64,000 bases of DNA from Apostichopus japonicus. Lineage: Eukaryota > Echinodermata > Holothuroidea > Aspidochirotida > Stichopodidae. The position numbers and the translations under genes are program-made. Where the stretch lies: NCBI RefSeq assembly GCF_037975245.1, contig NC_092565.1, positions 18,019,999 through 18,083,998 of the forward strand, written 5' to 3'. A model generated the notes under the pieces. The model had not been told where the DNA came from. It made no database searches and worked only from the letters and a program-made list of their open reading frames with translations. Positions 11,640 to 26,200 of the stretch are shown here, one piece after another (positions within the stretch are counted from its first letter, which is position 1; each line of letters begins with the position of its first letter).

Positions 11640-14600
11640 CACAATACTGAGTACGGATATTTCCTTTATGTGTCATTCGATGTAAGTTATCTTACTAAAC
11701 GTGTCACAACGTAATTGCTCTAAGATAGATAATACGTTTGATTAACAACGTATTCCGATACAGCAATAACAAAAACTTGTTTCATGGGGATAGAAAAAAA
11801 GCAGGTTGAAAGTTCTATCACACAAGAGACAGGAGATTTGATAAGTCTTATACGATAGCAAAGAAACCACGATTGCTTGATTTATTAAATGGTGTTAGTT
11901 ATTTATAGCAATGTTTACTTTCTGGAATGATAGATGGATCTTGCAAAATGCTGAATCTAAAATATTGAAGTTTTTAACATGACCTAACATTTTGCATAAT
12001 TAGTCCTGTGCCCATGCCGTACAACAACATAGTTCAACAGGAATGCAAGGAGAATAATGAGGCTTTCTTGTTCCGAGCGACGCTTTGACGTCACGCATTG
12101 AAAAAATAAGCCCACATGAACGCCATGTAATCATCCCCCGACATGAAACCACATCGAGAAAGATTTTCATTAACTATTTTAGGAATTAGTGACGAAAGAT
12201 CTCTACCATATTAGCTAATGATAATGATTCGGTTTGCTTTTCCTTGAATACTAGATCGTATATGAATTGTCATTGTTCTACTCCCCCCCCCAACCCATAT
12301 CTTTAAAACAATACCTTTAAACCCTATGACTTTTTAATCAGCCTGAATTAGGCATTACTCGTATATGGTAATTCCTTTCTCATGTAAACTAAACAAACAA
12401 TAATGTAGTGGTCACGTGATACATCATAATAATGTATGCTCCCACCCTGACCCTCAAAAGATTATTGTAAAACTTCTATCAGTTATGCCGTTACCAATAT
12501 AGGATTCCACGGAGTTGTCGTCATGTACGAGACACTTTTTACGCGTAAAAACATAGAACTACTAAATATTCTCATGCCTCACTTTTTCCAAATATTGACA
12601 TTTTAAGGTATATATCAATGCCCGTCATATAATATCGCTGGTTTTTTAGCATATTATTTACAAACAGGCTGTTTCTAGGACGGTACTCACCCCTCAAAAT
12701 AAGAACATGTTTAAATCTTCCCTTCGCTCGATACCGAACAAAGAATGTACATATGATCTCTGGTACATATTGTTTACATAATGAAACAATATATATCTTC
12801 TCAAATGACGTTTACAGACAAGCGTACTTGAAATGTATAATTTAATACCGGCTCCATGGTGTTAATGAGCTCATGTCAAGGTCGAGCAAAAGTACAAATA
12901 AATAGATAATAAATGAACAAATAATAATAACAATAATTAAAAACAACAAACACGGGAAGGATAATGACTAAGTGCCAAGTTCACCATACAAAAAGTAACC
13001 TAGATTACCTCTTCAACTACCACTACCACTACTGTAGGACCATGATTGGCAGCAGCCCATGTGTCTGTTTTTATCAAGCCCGATTTTAATCTAAGCACTC
13101 TTGATTTTGTTAGTTTAAGTACAAATACAACAGGAGTAAAGTGTCACAAAGGCCCTACTCGCGCGCCTGCTTTACATCTATGCAATAATCAGATAGCTGT
13201 CTCCATGACGAAGACAGAATAGGCGGTAATAATTATACAATACCGTTTAAAATTTATTGTAATAATTCCCCCGTGGTAAAGAAAAAAAAAGACGGGAAAA
13301 AAAACAACTACGGAGAAGTATACAATCCATAATAGGATATATTAGTACATATTAACGAGTAACTGACTGCGCGATCACCAATTTAGACATCCTGTGTATT
13401 TTGTGTAACCATGGGCAACCTCAGAAGTTTGTCGCCATATTACTTACCTAATAGCACTCTGTTGTCTGGTACAAAGTATTTCTTTTCTTGGAGTTGTCTT
13501 TTTTTTGTCTTTAGGAGGATAATATCTTTACAAAAAGAAGACAAATATTTATTTAAGGGGCGCTCTCGAAAGTATACGGGTGGAAAACTTTCACAGCAAT
13601 ATTTTCTGAAACAAGATTTTTTTTTTTTTTAGTATAAAAAGAGGTATTTATAAAATATAGGCAGCCTTTGAATGAGACACAAGAATTATGTTTCATTTCC
13701 TTAATTAGAATGCAACATATAGGATGTAATGTTACTTGAAATGTTCAATTTGAGTGAAACTATGATGGTGGATTAGTGACAAAACAAATAATTCAAATTT
13801 CTAAACTTTTTTTTTGGTCAGTTAGTTGATTATAATTTCCAATAATTTGGGTAAATTTGCAGCTGTGAAATTCTAAACCAAAAGTTTCTTACTTTCACAC
13901 ACGATATTTTCAAAGAATTTGCAAGTGGTTCTACTTTTGACTAGCGGGGAATGTGGGGGGGGGGGGTCATGGATACATAATGTACTTAAGGCAGCATGGA
14001 AATTGTACTAAACAGGTTGATTATTTTACCCCGTGGCTCAAAATGGTTCTCCACGTCTCTACGTACATAATATGTATAATACATTTCTCATTCAGGGTAT
14101 AATCTAGGCTTGATATTATTTGAATGGTCACATGCCAAGCTCGATAATCCAATTGGAAATTCATATTTAAATTATATTATTTGATAAGACGTCTATCGAA
14201 TTCCATAAGAAAACCATGGCCCCTGCTTAGGTCTCTGTCCCATCCGATGACGTAACCCTTCCCCCACCCCCACCCGTCCTCCCCTCATCCACCGTCCTCA
14301 TACACATCTAATTCATCCTTGTGTATCAACATCACCAAGGCTGACATGAAATATAGCATTGTTTAGTTTCAATCATCGACAGGGCTAAGCTGAAATGAAT
14401 CAATTGATATATAAAGGAATATTACTGCTTGTGGATACAACATTCTTATAAACAAGGAATAACAATATGAAAAAAATGACATCTCATATATAGAAACACT
14501 CATACCAAATTACAGGAGTACATCCTTAGTTAAATAAACACGACCATCTACGAATAACCATGATACAATGTTCGAAGCCGTCTCCGTATTTACATACAAA

Positions 14601-16200
14601 GGGCATACATGCACACAATCATATCGGGCAAAGTTGATCAAGACCTTATGGCGTTTCAAGGTAACCGTAGAACGGGAAGGACGCGGGATCAACACGTAAA
14701 TTTGCGGTTGACTTGGTTTCAAACAAACCTGACAGCAAGTGGCACCATCCTAAGAACGCCGCGCTTTTGGATAAAATGATTGAATAGTCTGGCTTGTCAC
14801 CGTATCTCCTGCCATACGACGTTAAATAGTACAGCCCTTCCCCCCAAACCGACGAGTAATAAACTACCGAAGACAATTGGTACTGCCTATTAATTTGTAT
14901 CAACTTTTTTTCAGAGTATAATAGTCTTTGGTCAAATTATAAAACGACAGCTGCTTGCAAAGTCAGTAACTATATTATTTCATTCAGAGCAGAGAGAATG
15001 AATGGGTAACAGGCAGATCTTTTACAGAGATACGATTTGGGGGGGGGGGGGGAGGGGGTGAGCGGGTCTGTGAGGGTACATTCAGTGTCAGGGATGGAAG
15101 CTATTTTTTAATGTTCTATAACGAATCAAACTTGATTTCAAAATCTCACTTGTCATTAGATTAGGCTTCAAAATTAGCACAGGTCTGGGATAAAATGCGA
15201 TTCCTGAATCGTTCAGATGGGAAATTATTTTGTGAGGGAGGAAGAATAGCTTCCAAACTCCTGTAGTGAAAGTTGGAATCCTGCCCAACCCTAAGAAAAC
15301 ACACCGTCCGAAGTACAGAAAAAGGAAAACATTCTTTGTGAACAGGTATCTATGGCATAAAAACCGCTTCCTTATATCGTTTTGATACACAATAGACAAC
15401 TTCAACCATGCAGCAATATCATTCTGGAAAACGGTATTAAGGAATTGTTTTCAAGTTTTACTAGAATTCTTATTTTAAAGAGATATCCTGCAGGCTGGCA
15501 GGCACTGTGACTTGAATTGACGAGAGAAAATATCCAATACTGCAAATTGAAAAACTCGAGATATACGCGGGTTGTTTCAAGTAATCTATTTGTTTTTAAC
15601 CCGTAACAACCCTTCCTTATGCTCCAGGTTAACCTGTTCCTTGGAAGGTTTACTTTTTCATTATAACATCGTTTTTATTTATCTTTGAAATGTGATACCT
15701 TTGGAAGGTTTAGTTATCAATATTCTCTTCGTTTCAGACATTTATTAATATGTAACTTGTTTGTAAGAAGGTAAGCTTCCATATAGTTGATAAAAGATTT
15801 GTGTATTACAATGAGCTAAGACTTCTGTATCCCAATTGACAATATGACACACTATGACACACTGTTGCAAGATGTATTTATAAAATGTCGTCAAAGTTAA
15901 AAAAAAACTATATTAGTGTTCCACTAGTCTCAACTGATTCTCACCTAAACTATATCTTAGTTACAGTGTGTAGCAAAAACAACTGGACTTCAGCCTGAAC
16001 TATATGTTTCAATCACTAATCGTTGCCATTGAATAGCAGCTTGAAGAGCATTCTATATGAATACATGGTCATTCATCACATCGCAAACCACACAAGCGGT
16101 GTTCTCTCTAAGCTATTATTATAATGATTTACACAATAGGGTTTAGTAACATAGCAGAGACCACAACATTCTAACAAGTAAGTCGCAGGGCGGAAGGAAA
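11640..16200. other. Gene-free stretch
   Basis: Short open frames here have no recognisable domain. Poly-G runs occur near 13954-13967 and 15039-15058, and AT-rich blocks elsewhere. Confidence 0.5.
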
Positions 16201-16213
16201 AATCATACATTCT

Positions 16214-16274
16214 GGGGGTGGTTTGGGGACGGGAGGGAGAGGGGGAGGGGGAAGGGGTGAGGGAGGGGGCGGGG
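16214..16274 (+). other. Dense G-quadruplex-type tract
   Basis: About ten G runs of three or more within 61 bases, with spacers of 1-4 bases. It is the densest such tract in the window and lies 2.7 kb upstream of the homeobox start. Confidence 0.8.
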
Positions 16275-16279
16275 TGTTT

Positions 16280-18930
16280 GAAGGTAATAAGTGTAAGGTA
16301 CAGTTTGGATAACAAAGTGTTTCACTAGAGATACATATCTTTTTGTTTTCAGGATTGAGTGGGCTTACCATGACTTTGCCTAAGCCATTGACTTTAATAT
16401 ACCAATGATTTGTTTTTAAATTTAAATTGTTAATTAGGATCAGGGGTAGGTGCATTCCTAGTCCCTCTCTCGTTTCGGTTTTTTCCACTGTACATGTTCC
16501 CCATGATGTTAGAAGAAACTATGAATAGGGGATTTTTTTTTCGCAGTAACAAGCTTGAACTCTATTGCTGCTTCACTCGAAGTTTATCTGTTCTTGCTCC
16601 AGAAATATTCAGAAATTCTTCTGATTTTCGCTCCAACAAGAGAGATACGTTTCTGTAAGCATTAACTTACAAATTATAAAGAGAACGGGATATTACAAAT
16701 ATCCCTCAGTCATATTTAGATTGTTGGCGTCATTTTCTTTTACTCAGAACACCACGACACACCACACCGTTGCAGTTACTTCCCCTTCAACGATTTTCAG
16801 AATTGTTTCCGTTTCTTTAAAGACCATTATATCAAAAATATAAGGAAGTCATTAAAGTATCGTTCCGTTAGACAACGATATCTGATGAAATCTTTCCTAT
16901 ACAGTCTTCGACAATGATACTATCATATAGACCACACCCATTCAGATTAATAATTCTCCAATTTTCCCATCACACTAATTTATCGAATATTTTTAATGGT
17001 ATATAATTACCAGCATTTTATTAGTCTACTTTTGGATAAGAAATATTTTTTCCTTAATATACCCCTTCAAGGATACCGTAGTTTACGACATCCAGGAACA
17101 CCACGACAGTAAATTTATTGCCATTTTTCAAAGATCACATCTTGACCGACATTTACTAAGCCGTATCCTAACAAGATATGATAACGAAGTCTCTGATAGA
17201 CCAGACGAAAAATGTCCATTAAAACTTATGAACTCTGAAAAGAGGGTCGTACATTTGACATGTCACCCGTGTTAATGGTCTCTGAGAAGAAGGACGCCAT
17301 CAAGTTTACCACCAGGAAAGAAGCGTTTTGACAGGACGTAGCTTGATTGATATTAATCGAGATATGATTTGGTTCAATCAACTTTAATCGGTCATACGAC
17401 GAGGCATTCTAACCCTTGATCTTCGAATCGTAGTGTGTAGTCTTCCGTGTCCGCAGATATTACTACAGTTTCAAGGTGACTATATTATAATTTGAAAAAG
17501 AATTAGAAGAGTTCTGAGAAGAAGAATAAAAAAAAAACATTCTTTAAGCATGGAGTGAATTTGTGATGACTTATAATATTGAATGGAAACTTCTATAGCG
17601 TGTTACCTTTTATAATTCGAAGTCGCTTTTTTCTTCGGAACATGTTCAACATCATTCCTCACCGAAAACACATTTTGGAATACAAGCCGTCGATACAAAA
17701 CACAAATATTGTGTAACTGGTTACACTGGGCTGTTGAATTATGATTAACGCGAACCACAAGAAATTATAATAATAAGTTTTACGAATTTACCAAAATTGT
17801 TATCAATTTGTTACCTTTCTTGGACTATTGGACACCAACACATACACGGATCCGACCGTTTTGTACGCTTCGATAAAACATATTTTTGGAGATTACTTAA
17901 TTCTTTTTTTAATGAATTAAAAAGGGCCATAGCTGAATTATCGAGGAACGTTTAAAACGCAGAGCGATTAAAAAATCTTGTCTGAGGGAAATCAAGGTCG
18001 AGTTTTTCTACAAAGCTGGTGTCTCATTGATCTTAAATTTACATCGAAATAAACTTTATTAAATGAAAAAAAAGTTATATTCTATTTGGAAACGTTTTCA
18101 AATATCGTTCTCTTTATATAAAATTCGAAGAGAGTCATTACGCCGTAATTACAAAAAAGAATGAAAGAAAATATCGTATTTTTCCTAAAAAGGAATGTGT
18201 CATATTAATATTTGAACGAGTTCCCTTTTGTAAACATTTCGAAATAACTTGATGCTAAGAGGTCAGTGAACGAATAGGATGTTGAAAGTTTGAGTAATTC
18301 CAGGCACATCGTGATTGAAACGTATTTTACCGAAAAACAGATTTGTTTTTTTTTTCTGGTAAACTATAACTATACAAACGAACCTAATTGGAGGAGTCAA
18401 CCAGAGCCATTTCTAAGAATAACTCTTCATTGTCGTAGAAATAAAAGTCAAGAAAAATGATACGTAATTTTATTTAGAGATATTCTCTATTCGTATAGCG
18501 TTTATTTTCTATTGTTTCAGCCAACGCAATAAAAACACAATTTTAAAAAGGGAAAAAAAACATCACGGCAGCAACCGGCTTTTAAAAAGGGTCGATTTAG
18601 TGGAACAGGGGAAAAGAATTCTTATCTGTATGAAAACAGAGTTGTCAGTATGAGAGAGAAGTTGTTACATTGAAGTTATTCATGCTTCCGATGTTAGGTT
18701 AAGACGCGGTCTTTATAGGGATACACCATTGTACCGACAAATTTCGCTTACGAATTTATGTAAAGATTGTTTCTAATATGGAGAACTCATTGTTGTTATT
18801 TTGCCTCATATTTGCTATCATGGACACAAACTGCCGTCTTCGCATCTTTTGAATTTATGTCAGCTCTTTTTGGAATATTTTCCCATCTTTTTGGTTTCGT
18901 TCAACATTTTTGTCTATTGAAACCTACACT
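16280..18930. other. Upstream region of the homeobox gene
   Basis: No coding signal. Mostly AT-rich single-copy-looking sequence free of obvious transposons and arrays, unlike the rest of the window, so it is the most likely place for the promoter and nearby enhancers. Confidence 0.45.
18577..18592 (+). promoter_or_regulatory. Possible TATA-like element upstream of the homeobox gene
   Basis: The sequence ggcttttaaaaaggg lies about 340 bp before the ATG in otherwise mixed sequence and resembles a TATA-type core. No initiator or transcript evidence is available, and such A/T runs are common here by chance. Confidence 0.15.
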
Positions 18931-19174
18931 ATGGAATACACCGGTATATTTACCTCGAATATTCTTACTGACTGCGTCTATGAAAACAATTATTACATGG
19001 ATCCACCGCCGGCTGCATATATAACCAACAGTACTAACTCATTACGGGCTACAGAGTGTTCCATGCATTATAACCAAAAGGCGTGTCAGTTTGAAGAACC
19101 ACATATGAGTGCAGGACGCCCCACGTTTTACCACAGGGATAAAAGCACAGTATCACCAACAGTCTCCTCAACGG
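18931..19174 (+). CDS. Nkx2-5-like: Exon 1 of the Nkx2-5-like gene (N-terminal region)
   Basis: Codes residues 1-81 plus the first base of codon 82. The ATG at 18931 is the first in frame after a stop at 18850-18852 and has a strong initiation context, A at -3 and G at +4. The exon ends at a consensus donor, acgg|gtaagt, at 19174/19175. The peptide is low complexity, rich in Tyr, Asn, Ser and Thr, with a PPPAA run near residue 25. The canonical TN core (F-S-V-K-D-I-L) is absent; the nearest string is IFTSNIL at residues 6-12, with spacing off by one. There is no domain match, so the exon rests on start context, donor and exact phase match to exon 2. An unseen upstream exon is possible. Confidence 0.8.
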
Positions 19175-20230
19175 GTAAGTGTAAACACTTTGATGTTTAT
19201 ATATTTCTGGTTATATAGGATAAGAAAATGATACTCCAACGTTACACAGTAACGATAAAAGTATGAGATTAATATGACCGTGGTGGTCCACAATCAGCCC
19301 CCCCCCCTCCCTCTCCAGACGACATAGAAAGTAAACTTTGCACAATGACGGACAAAACGAAATCAATGAATGAAAAGTTATTGCTATAGTTTTTATAAAC
19401 ATGTGTTTTATTTACTTCAAGGAGTATGTAATAACTTGAACATTTCCTTGGATGAAATAAACTCCGCAAAATATATCGGTAATTCTTCTTCGCCGACCCA
19501 CCGTTTGGTCGCGACCTACAATTTGCGTCATATTGTTCTAATCAAATAATTAAAAAAATCGTAACAGGCACAAGCTACCAAGAGTCCTCTTTTGTCCGAA
19601 AATATTGTCAAGTTGACTTATAGTTTAAAATCAGTGATGCAACGAAGTTCTTTGACGCAAGATCTTTGATTGAAATGAAAATAAACTATATGAATGTGAA
19701 TAATTTATAAGAGTTTCTAATAATTCCACACTCTGTAAGAAAGAAAGAAAGGAAAATTGAACAGGGTTTTCCCCTCCCTTAAAAAGTGATACAAGAATTG
19801 AGTAAAATATATTCTTAACTTTGTTGTCCTTCTTCCTGCGTGCACGGGCGCACATCAGCTTAAGATTTTGGCAACTGCGGTTTGTGAACATCAATATAGG
19901 ATATTTATTTTGGATGTTTTCATTTTTTGTACACTACGAAATATCATGATATTATCCATTCAATAAAAGAAAAATACTTGCAGGATAACATATCGTAATT
20001 ATTATAGTAAGCACATCTTTTTCTTCATGAAGTCAAATCATCAGATAATCAGCTAAGTGCTAAAGTATAATTAATGTATTGTCAACAAACCAAAAAAAAA
20101 CATTTAGACCTTTTAAGTATATATGACATCGCAAGCAAAACAAGCCTCATGATATGATTGTATCGCAAGTAGGCGGTTTATGAGATGGAAATTAACATGG
20201 AGGAATTATTATAAAATTGTCACATGACCG

Positions 20231-20282
<52 letters not shown>

Positions 20283-23200
20283 GAAGCAAATGCGGCTGCA
20301 GTTGAATAAAGTTGCTGACTGTATAGGCTCCTTTAAGGACCTCGGCAAATACCAAACAGTTGTGTAGAATGGTTGTACTAAAATATTTCGTTTTTAGGAA
20401 AGAAACAACTCACATGTAATTAAAGTCTAAGTAGCTAATGACACATAGCAATTAATTCCTGGGTTATCTATATCGAAATACAGCAGATATGTATTTCTTG
20501 CATGGGTTACATGAAGTTTTTTTAGTTGAAGGAATCCCACATAGGTTGGAGGATTTGGGGGGAAGCGAGGGTGGGGGGGGGGGTAGAAGTCAGGGAAATA
20601 TTCACTGGTGCGGATGCTGGCGGCACTACACTATGCGAATAAATAAAATAAACTGATGCGAAAATTAGTGGTTGGGAACGTGGAATGGGCAATGAGCAGC
20701 GTCGCCTTCCACTGCTGGTGACTAAAGGGGAAGCCTAAGATGTAGGTGAATTGATAATATTTCGTTGGGGGCATAATTGAAAACGACTGATGTGAAAATG
20801 AAAAAAAAAATGAGCGAGGGGGGTATCGGGAATTGCCCCTGCAGCCTCACCTCAACCCATGATAACTACAGGAGAGGCATGAGTTGTCGATTAAGTGCTA
20901 ATGCTCAATTTCAATAATAATCAAACCTCTCAAGACTTAACAAATTTAAATGATATGATTTTATTCTTACACATACAGATTAAATTTGTTAAAGCGTATT
21001 TGATGCCGAGTGTGACGTTCATTTGTAAACGTCATCTTTTAACTGTTGTTAGTTATAATAATAGCTGTGAACGATTGTCGAATATCATATTGAGCACAAC
21101 TAGAAATTAAGCCCAAATCTATAGTAAACAATTTGATACGTTCAGTTTTAATCAGTCAATACAAAACGAAATTATTCTTATGACACTGTTTACACAGAAG
21201 GAAAACCCATACCAATGTCAAAACAACAGACCGATTTGTTTGTATCGCGCCAAATAATCTCTTTCAATATATATACTTTGGGTATACTCTCTTTCGAAAA
21301 CTTGACGTGGTATAGTCCTGACATTAGTGTTTTCGATTCTATAATTCTAGAAATATCGCAAATGGTACTCGTTTTTTTCATGTTAATAGTTCAAAGTTCA
21401 TTATTTGAGTAGCGTCATCCAATGTTTTTAACTTATATACTCTCCCTCTCTCCTCCTCCTCCCCCTCTTCCTCCTCATACCCTCCTCATACCCTCCGTCA
21501 TTCCCGACGCATTTCAACCCGACCAAACGTTTTATTCTTGAAATGTTAAAACAAATATTGTACGTTATATATACCATGTATATATTACTTTTGTATTATA
21601 TTCTTTATCATAAACAAACTTTGACCGTGCTTACCTTTCTTAGAGACTTTCTGACCACAAAAAAATTGGAAAAACACAAAATTTGTAAATGTATATCAAG
21701 TTGAGGTTAACCTGCATGCTGTAAAGTGGGAAAATCTATCTGAGTGGCTATGATGTTTTATCGTAAAACAAAATAATCAACAGCTTTGTATAATAATATA
21801 AAAAAAATGATCCAACCACCTAATTCATTGACTTGGAAAATGCGACATTTTACAATTGTAATAAATCATGATTTTACCTTCACTTGAATTATTATTATTA
21901 TTTTGCATCTCACGATTTTATAAACCAACGCGTAGACGGGCGTGTATAGTAATATAAGCACGAACCCTGAATTTTTCAATGTGCAAGTTTTTCAAAGCAA
22001 CAGACCAAAGCCTCCAACCCCTTCACTCTTAAGGTTATATTTTATTTCGAACAACTGTATATACTATAAGCAATTGTTGGAATTAAAACGTCGGAATTCA
22101 ATGGGAACCTTGAATGGGCAATTATACATACTCTAAGTCGGCCTTTATTTAGGCAGTTATTTTACGACGCTATGAAGTCACATGTCTCTATATGCTTTCT
22201 TGTAATTTACACTTAACGTCGAGTGGTTATCCAATTTACGGTTTAAGCACATTTTGATACCTTTAACAATTGGAGACCATGAAAAAATGTGGATTTCTCC
22301 TGAGAGAAAAACCCATATTCTTAAAGCCGGCCAGGGCTCAAACCCATGACCTCCCATATGCTAGATTTATTGCTCCTGTTATGCCACCGCCTTCTCCCAC
22401 TATATATGCCCATAGTAAAACATGTTATGCGTATTTAGTTATACTTGATGCATGCGTGGTCAATTATATTATAATAGAACACAATAAGTGCTAAATGAGG
22501 CACAATGAAGCATATGGAAAAGGGGCATTATATAAATACAAAGGTAGAAAAATACGAAGGCAATATTTTCACACCCTAAATGACGTCACTGACCATTTAT
22601 CATTGCAAAATCTATTTTTCAAAATAATAAATAGCAGGATCAGAATGGAACATAATTGTTCCATATATGTTTCTCAATTTATTATTTAAACGGGAGCTGG
22701 GTCAAGGATCAGATAATTTCATCTTATTTGTTTAATGATTTCCTTGAATTTATAAACTCCAGACTCCCTTTCATCAGTAAATGATAGAAACTTAACCGGT
22801 GATAAATATCTCACAGTCTTAAATCGCAAGAGTGAAAATTTACCCGTTGAGATTGTCCAGTATAATCGCACGCACCTTCGAGTCTCAAAGAGTTTCACAC
22901 TAATGCTGTATAGTGAGTGATTTCTCTTGATAAAAGAAGAGCTAAAGTATAAATTCCCCCCCTCCCCGCCCCATCCCAAAAAAAATCATAGCGTGAGGAG
23001 AAGATTCAAAGAGTGATACTTGTAGACACGTTCTCAAAGAGTGAATACTCACTCTTTCAAATTAAGAGTGAAACTGATGGCGTGAAATTGAAGAACTAAT
23101 ACAGATTAGTCATCAGTTACGTTAACCAGCAACACCCTGCGCCCCCCCCCCCCCCACCCCAACAAAATAGTCCGGTTTTTGTTTTTCTTAAGAAAATAGC

Positions 23201-26200
23201 TTTGAACAATATGCTGCCTGCTCCTCCCCTACCCCCACCCCCACCGAAAGTACTGCCCCCACCTTACAAAATAAGTCTACCTACTCCCCTGGTAGTCATA
23301 TAGAAAAGAAAATGAATAATTGTGATTCTAGGTCTACGTTTATGTCTGTCTGATATAACACAAGATTTTATAGTAAAAACATTGAAATTGAATGTCTTCA
23401 TTCAGTATATACTCTAATATCGTAAGTCGAGATGTGACAAATTAGTATCTTACTACTTATAATAATAGTACTCCTAAACAAACATGTATATTTGAACATA
23501 TTCATTAATTAATTACTACAAATAAATGAAGGTCTATGTGTGAAAACTTCTGTATCTTATTCATTGTTTGATTTTACCTTTCTTTTATCTTTTTTTTTCC
23601 TTTTTGTTTTCTTGACGAGAAAAAAAAAGAATACGTTAGACTATTGAGCCTATATCACGTTCGGGTCTAAAAAAGAATCATACAATATTTGTTTTTATAT
23701 ATTTTACAAATTTACCTCATTTCTTAAATAATCAATGTGCCCCACCCAACTCACAAAATTTCATATAAATTGATTTGATATTCCAGCATTCTAGAGCGAA
23801 ATTGAGTAAAAAAACAGAGAACAACGCAACAAAATAAATAGTATAATTTCACTTATTTCAAATATCAGCAGATTTTATTAAAAGTTTTAAAGGCTTACTT
23901 ACTGAATCTAATCTAGGCTTCTTTAACTTCATTATTAATTCTGACATTCAGCAATTTGATGAGTTATACTTGTTTCGTAGTAGATAAAGTCATTATCGTT
24001 TTGGAACCATGTTTGAATTTGTGTTATTGTTTTTCAAAATATTCTTAGTTTTAAGCACACCGTGTGTTTACCCTAACCACGTTCCAATTCTCGCCAGATT
24101 CATGCAATTAACTTTAATGGGTCATGGACATGCATACTATTATTCAACACGTGATTAATCTTAATTAATTTTTTTAAATCTTTGCTCATAATGATATCAA
24201 AGTTCGGTGTAGCTTATGTACATTAATTAGCCCTATACAACTCCCTGGTTAGGACTAGTTGGCGAATATTGCAAAGACTAGCCTTGTTGGATAGAAGGCC
24301 GCAATAAAAGCAGTTATTTGCGTTTCTTCGCCAATTCTATACTTGGATGATGATTAAAAGCGCCCGTAGCTGCATTGTTGAGGACATGAAACAAGGTAAT
24401 GTGGACTGGGCCCGGTCGTCAAATTAAAGACATCAACACCACTGTACATATTGGTTTAATCCCCCGCCCACCCCCCACCTCTCCCCCCCCCCCCCCACAT
24501 CCATCTGAAACATTATGTCTGTGTCCCTGATTCGTCAATCACCCCTAAAGTCAAGTAACAAGTGCTTTAACTTCATGTTTATGTTGTAAGTAAAATTTCT
24601 AATTCAGATCTCAACAACATAAATTAATCCCTCAATTTCTCAAGGAGTCATCTTATCCGTGTCAAGTGTAATTGGGCTAATCATACCAAGCAGAGGAAAC
24701 ACTAATGCATACTCATTATATAGCAAGTATACACAAACTATAATCATACCAAGCAGAGGAAACACTAATGAATATTAATTTATAGCAAGTATACACAAAC
24801 TATAATCATACCAAGCAGAGGAAACACTAATGAATATTCATTATATAGCAATTAGTATACACAAACTATAATCATACCAAGCAGAGGAAACACTATATTA
24901 CAAGTATACACAAACTGCAATCATACCAAGCAGAGGAAACACTAATGAATATTCATTATATAGCAATTAGTATACACACACTATAATCATACCAAGAAGA
25001 GGAAACATTACAAGTATACACAAACTGTAATCACACCAAGCAGAGGAAACACTAATGAATATTCATTATATAGCAATTAGTATACACAAACTATAATCAT
25101 ACCAAGCAGAGGAAACACTAATGAATATTCATTATATAGCAAGTATACATAAACTATTATCATACCAAGCAGAGGAAACACTATATTGCAAATATACACA
25201 AACTGCAATCATACCAAGCAGAGGAAACGCTATTGAATATTCAGTATAGCAAGTATTCACAAACTGTATTCAGACTAAGCAAAGGAAACACTAATGAATA
25301 TTTATTATATAGAAAGTATACACAAACTGTGTCTGCTCCTCGAGATGCTTGCTCCAACGTCACAAAGGGATGAAATCTAAAACGCCATTTTAAACCATGC
25401 ATGCAAACCTTTACTATACCGCATAAGTATTACTAAAAAAAAGAAGATGGCTGTTGATTTAAATATTTCTTAACCAACTGAACCAATGGACATTGAATCT
25501 CAGATTTAGAAATGGCTACATTCCATGAAATATAATGACTACATCGCATTCATTCTTTCATCTGCTTATGTTAGATACACACCACGTGTCATTTGTTTAT
25601 TATTTGAATTGCAACTTGACTAGAGTCAAGCTAATATCTTACGTTGATGATAAATATTATAATCAAATGAAATGGTGTAAAAATATCTACCATAATCAAT
25701 CAAAAGCTTGAATAGTGATTATGTTGTTGGAAATTCAATTAAGTTAAACTAAGCTAAATTCGCCTCATATGCTCTATGGGAAGGACGAGTGGGGTCAGTA
25801 TCGAGAGGAGCGGGTACTCCAAATGTAGGACTAACAGGAACCCACAAGGTAACGTTTATATAGCAGGACAGCCAATACTCATAGCTAGTACAGTAACTAC
25901 TGTTCATGTTCCACAACCGTGCATCAGTAACTACTGCGTTGTTTTCGTAAGGCGGTAACATGTGTTACAGGTGGCAATTTTTTTTCCTACTGTAAATTGA
26001 AAAAAAATAAAATTATTAAAATTTTAAATTTTAAATGTTAATTTTTTAAAAAAAATTTAAAAACATTTAAATTTATTTATTTATTTTTTTAAATTACTGC
26101 AAATTTTCACCTGTCGGACTCGTAGTTCAACGTGTAACAGCTTTCCAGTAATTACTGTGCCAACTGTAACACATGTTACCGTGTTGCGAACACAGCGCAG

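Larger units (their letters stand above)
19175..24678 (+). other. Homeobox gene intron, first part
   Basis: No further coding exon recognised. Holds an (AT)n microsatellite, poly-G/C runs (19301, 20571, 23143 and 24481 areas), a SINE remnant, and the short motif caaagagtga twice with an inverse copy near 23008-23060. Confidence 0.55.

Noticed and set aside
15088-15405. A 105-codon minus-strand frame
   Set aside because: No recognisable motif, splice context or compositional bias; its length is within chance for 64 kb of AT-rich DNA.
18767-19024. An 85-codon hydrophobic frame overlapping homeobox exon 1
   Set aside because: A different frame from the one that joins exon 2; no motif, and the exon 1 frame has the better start context and donor.
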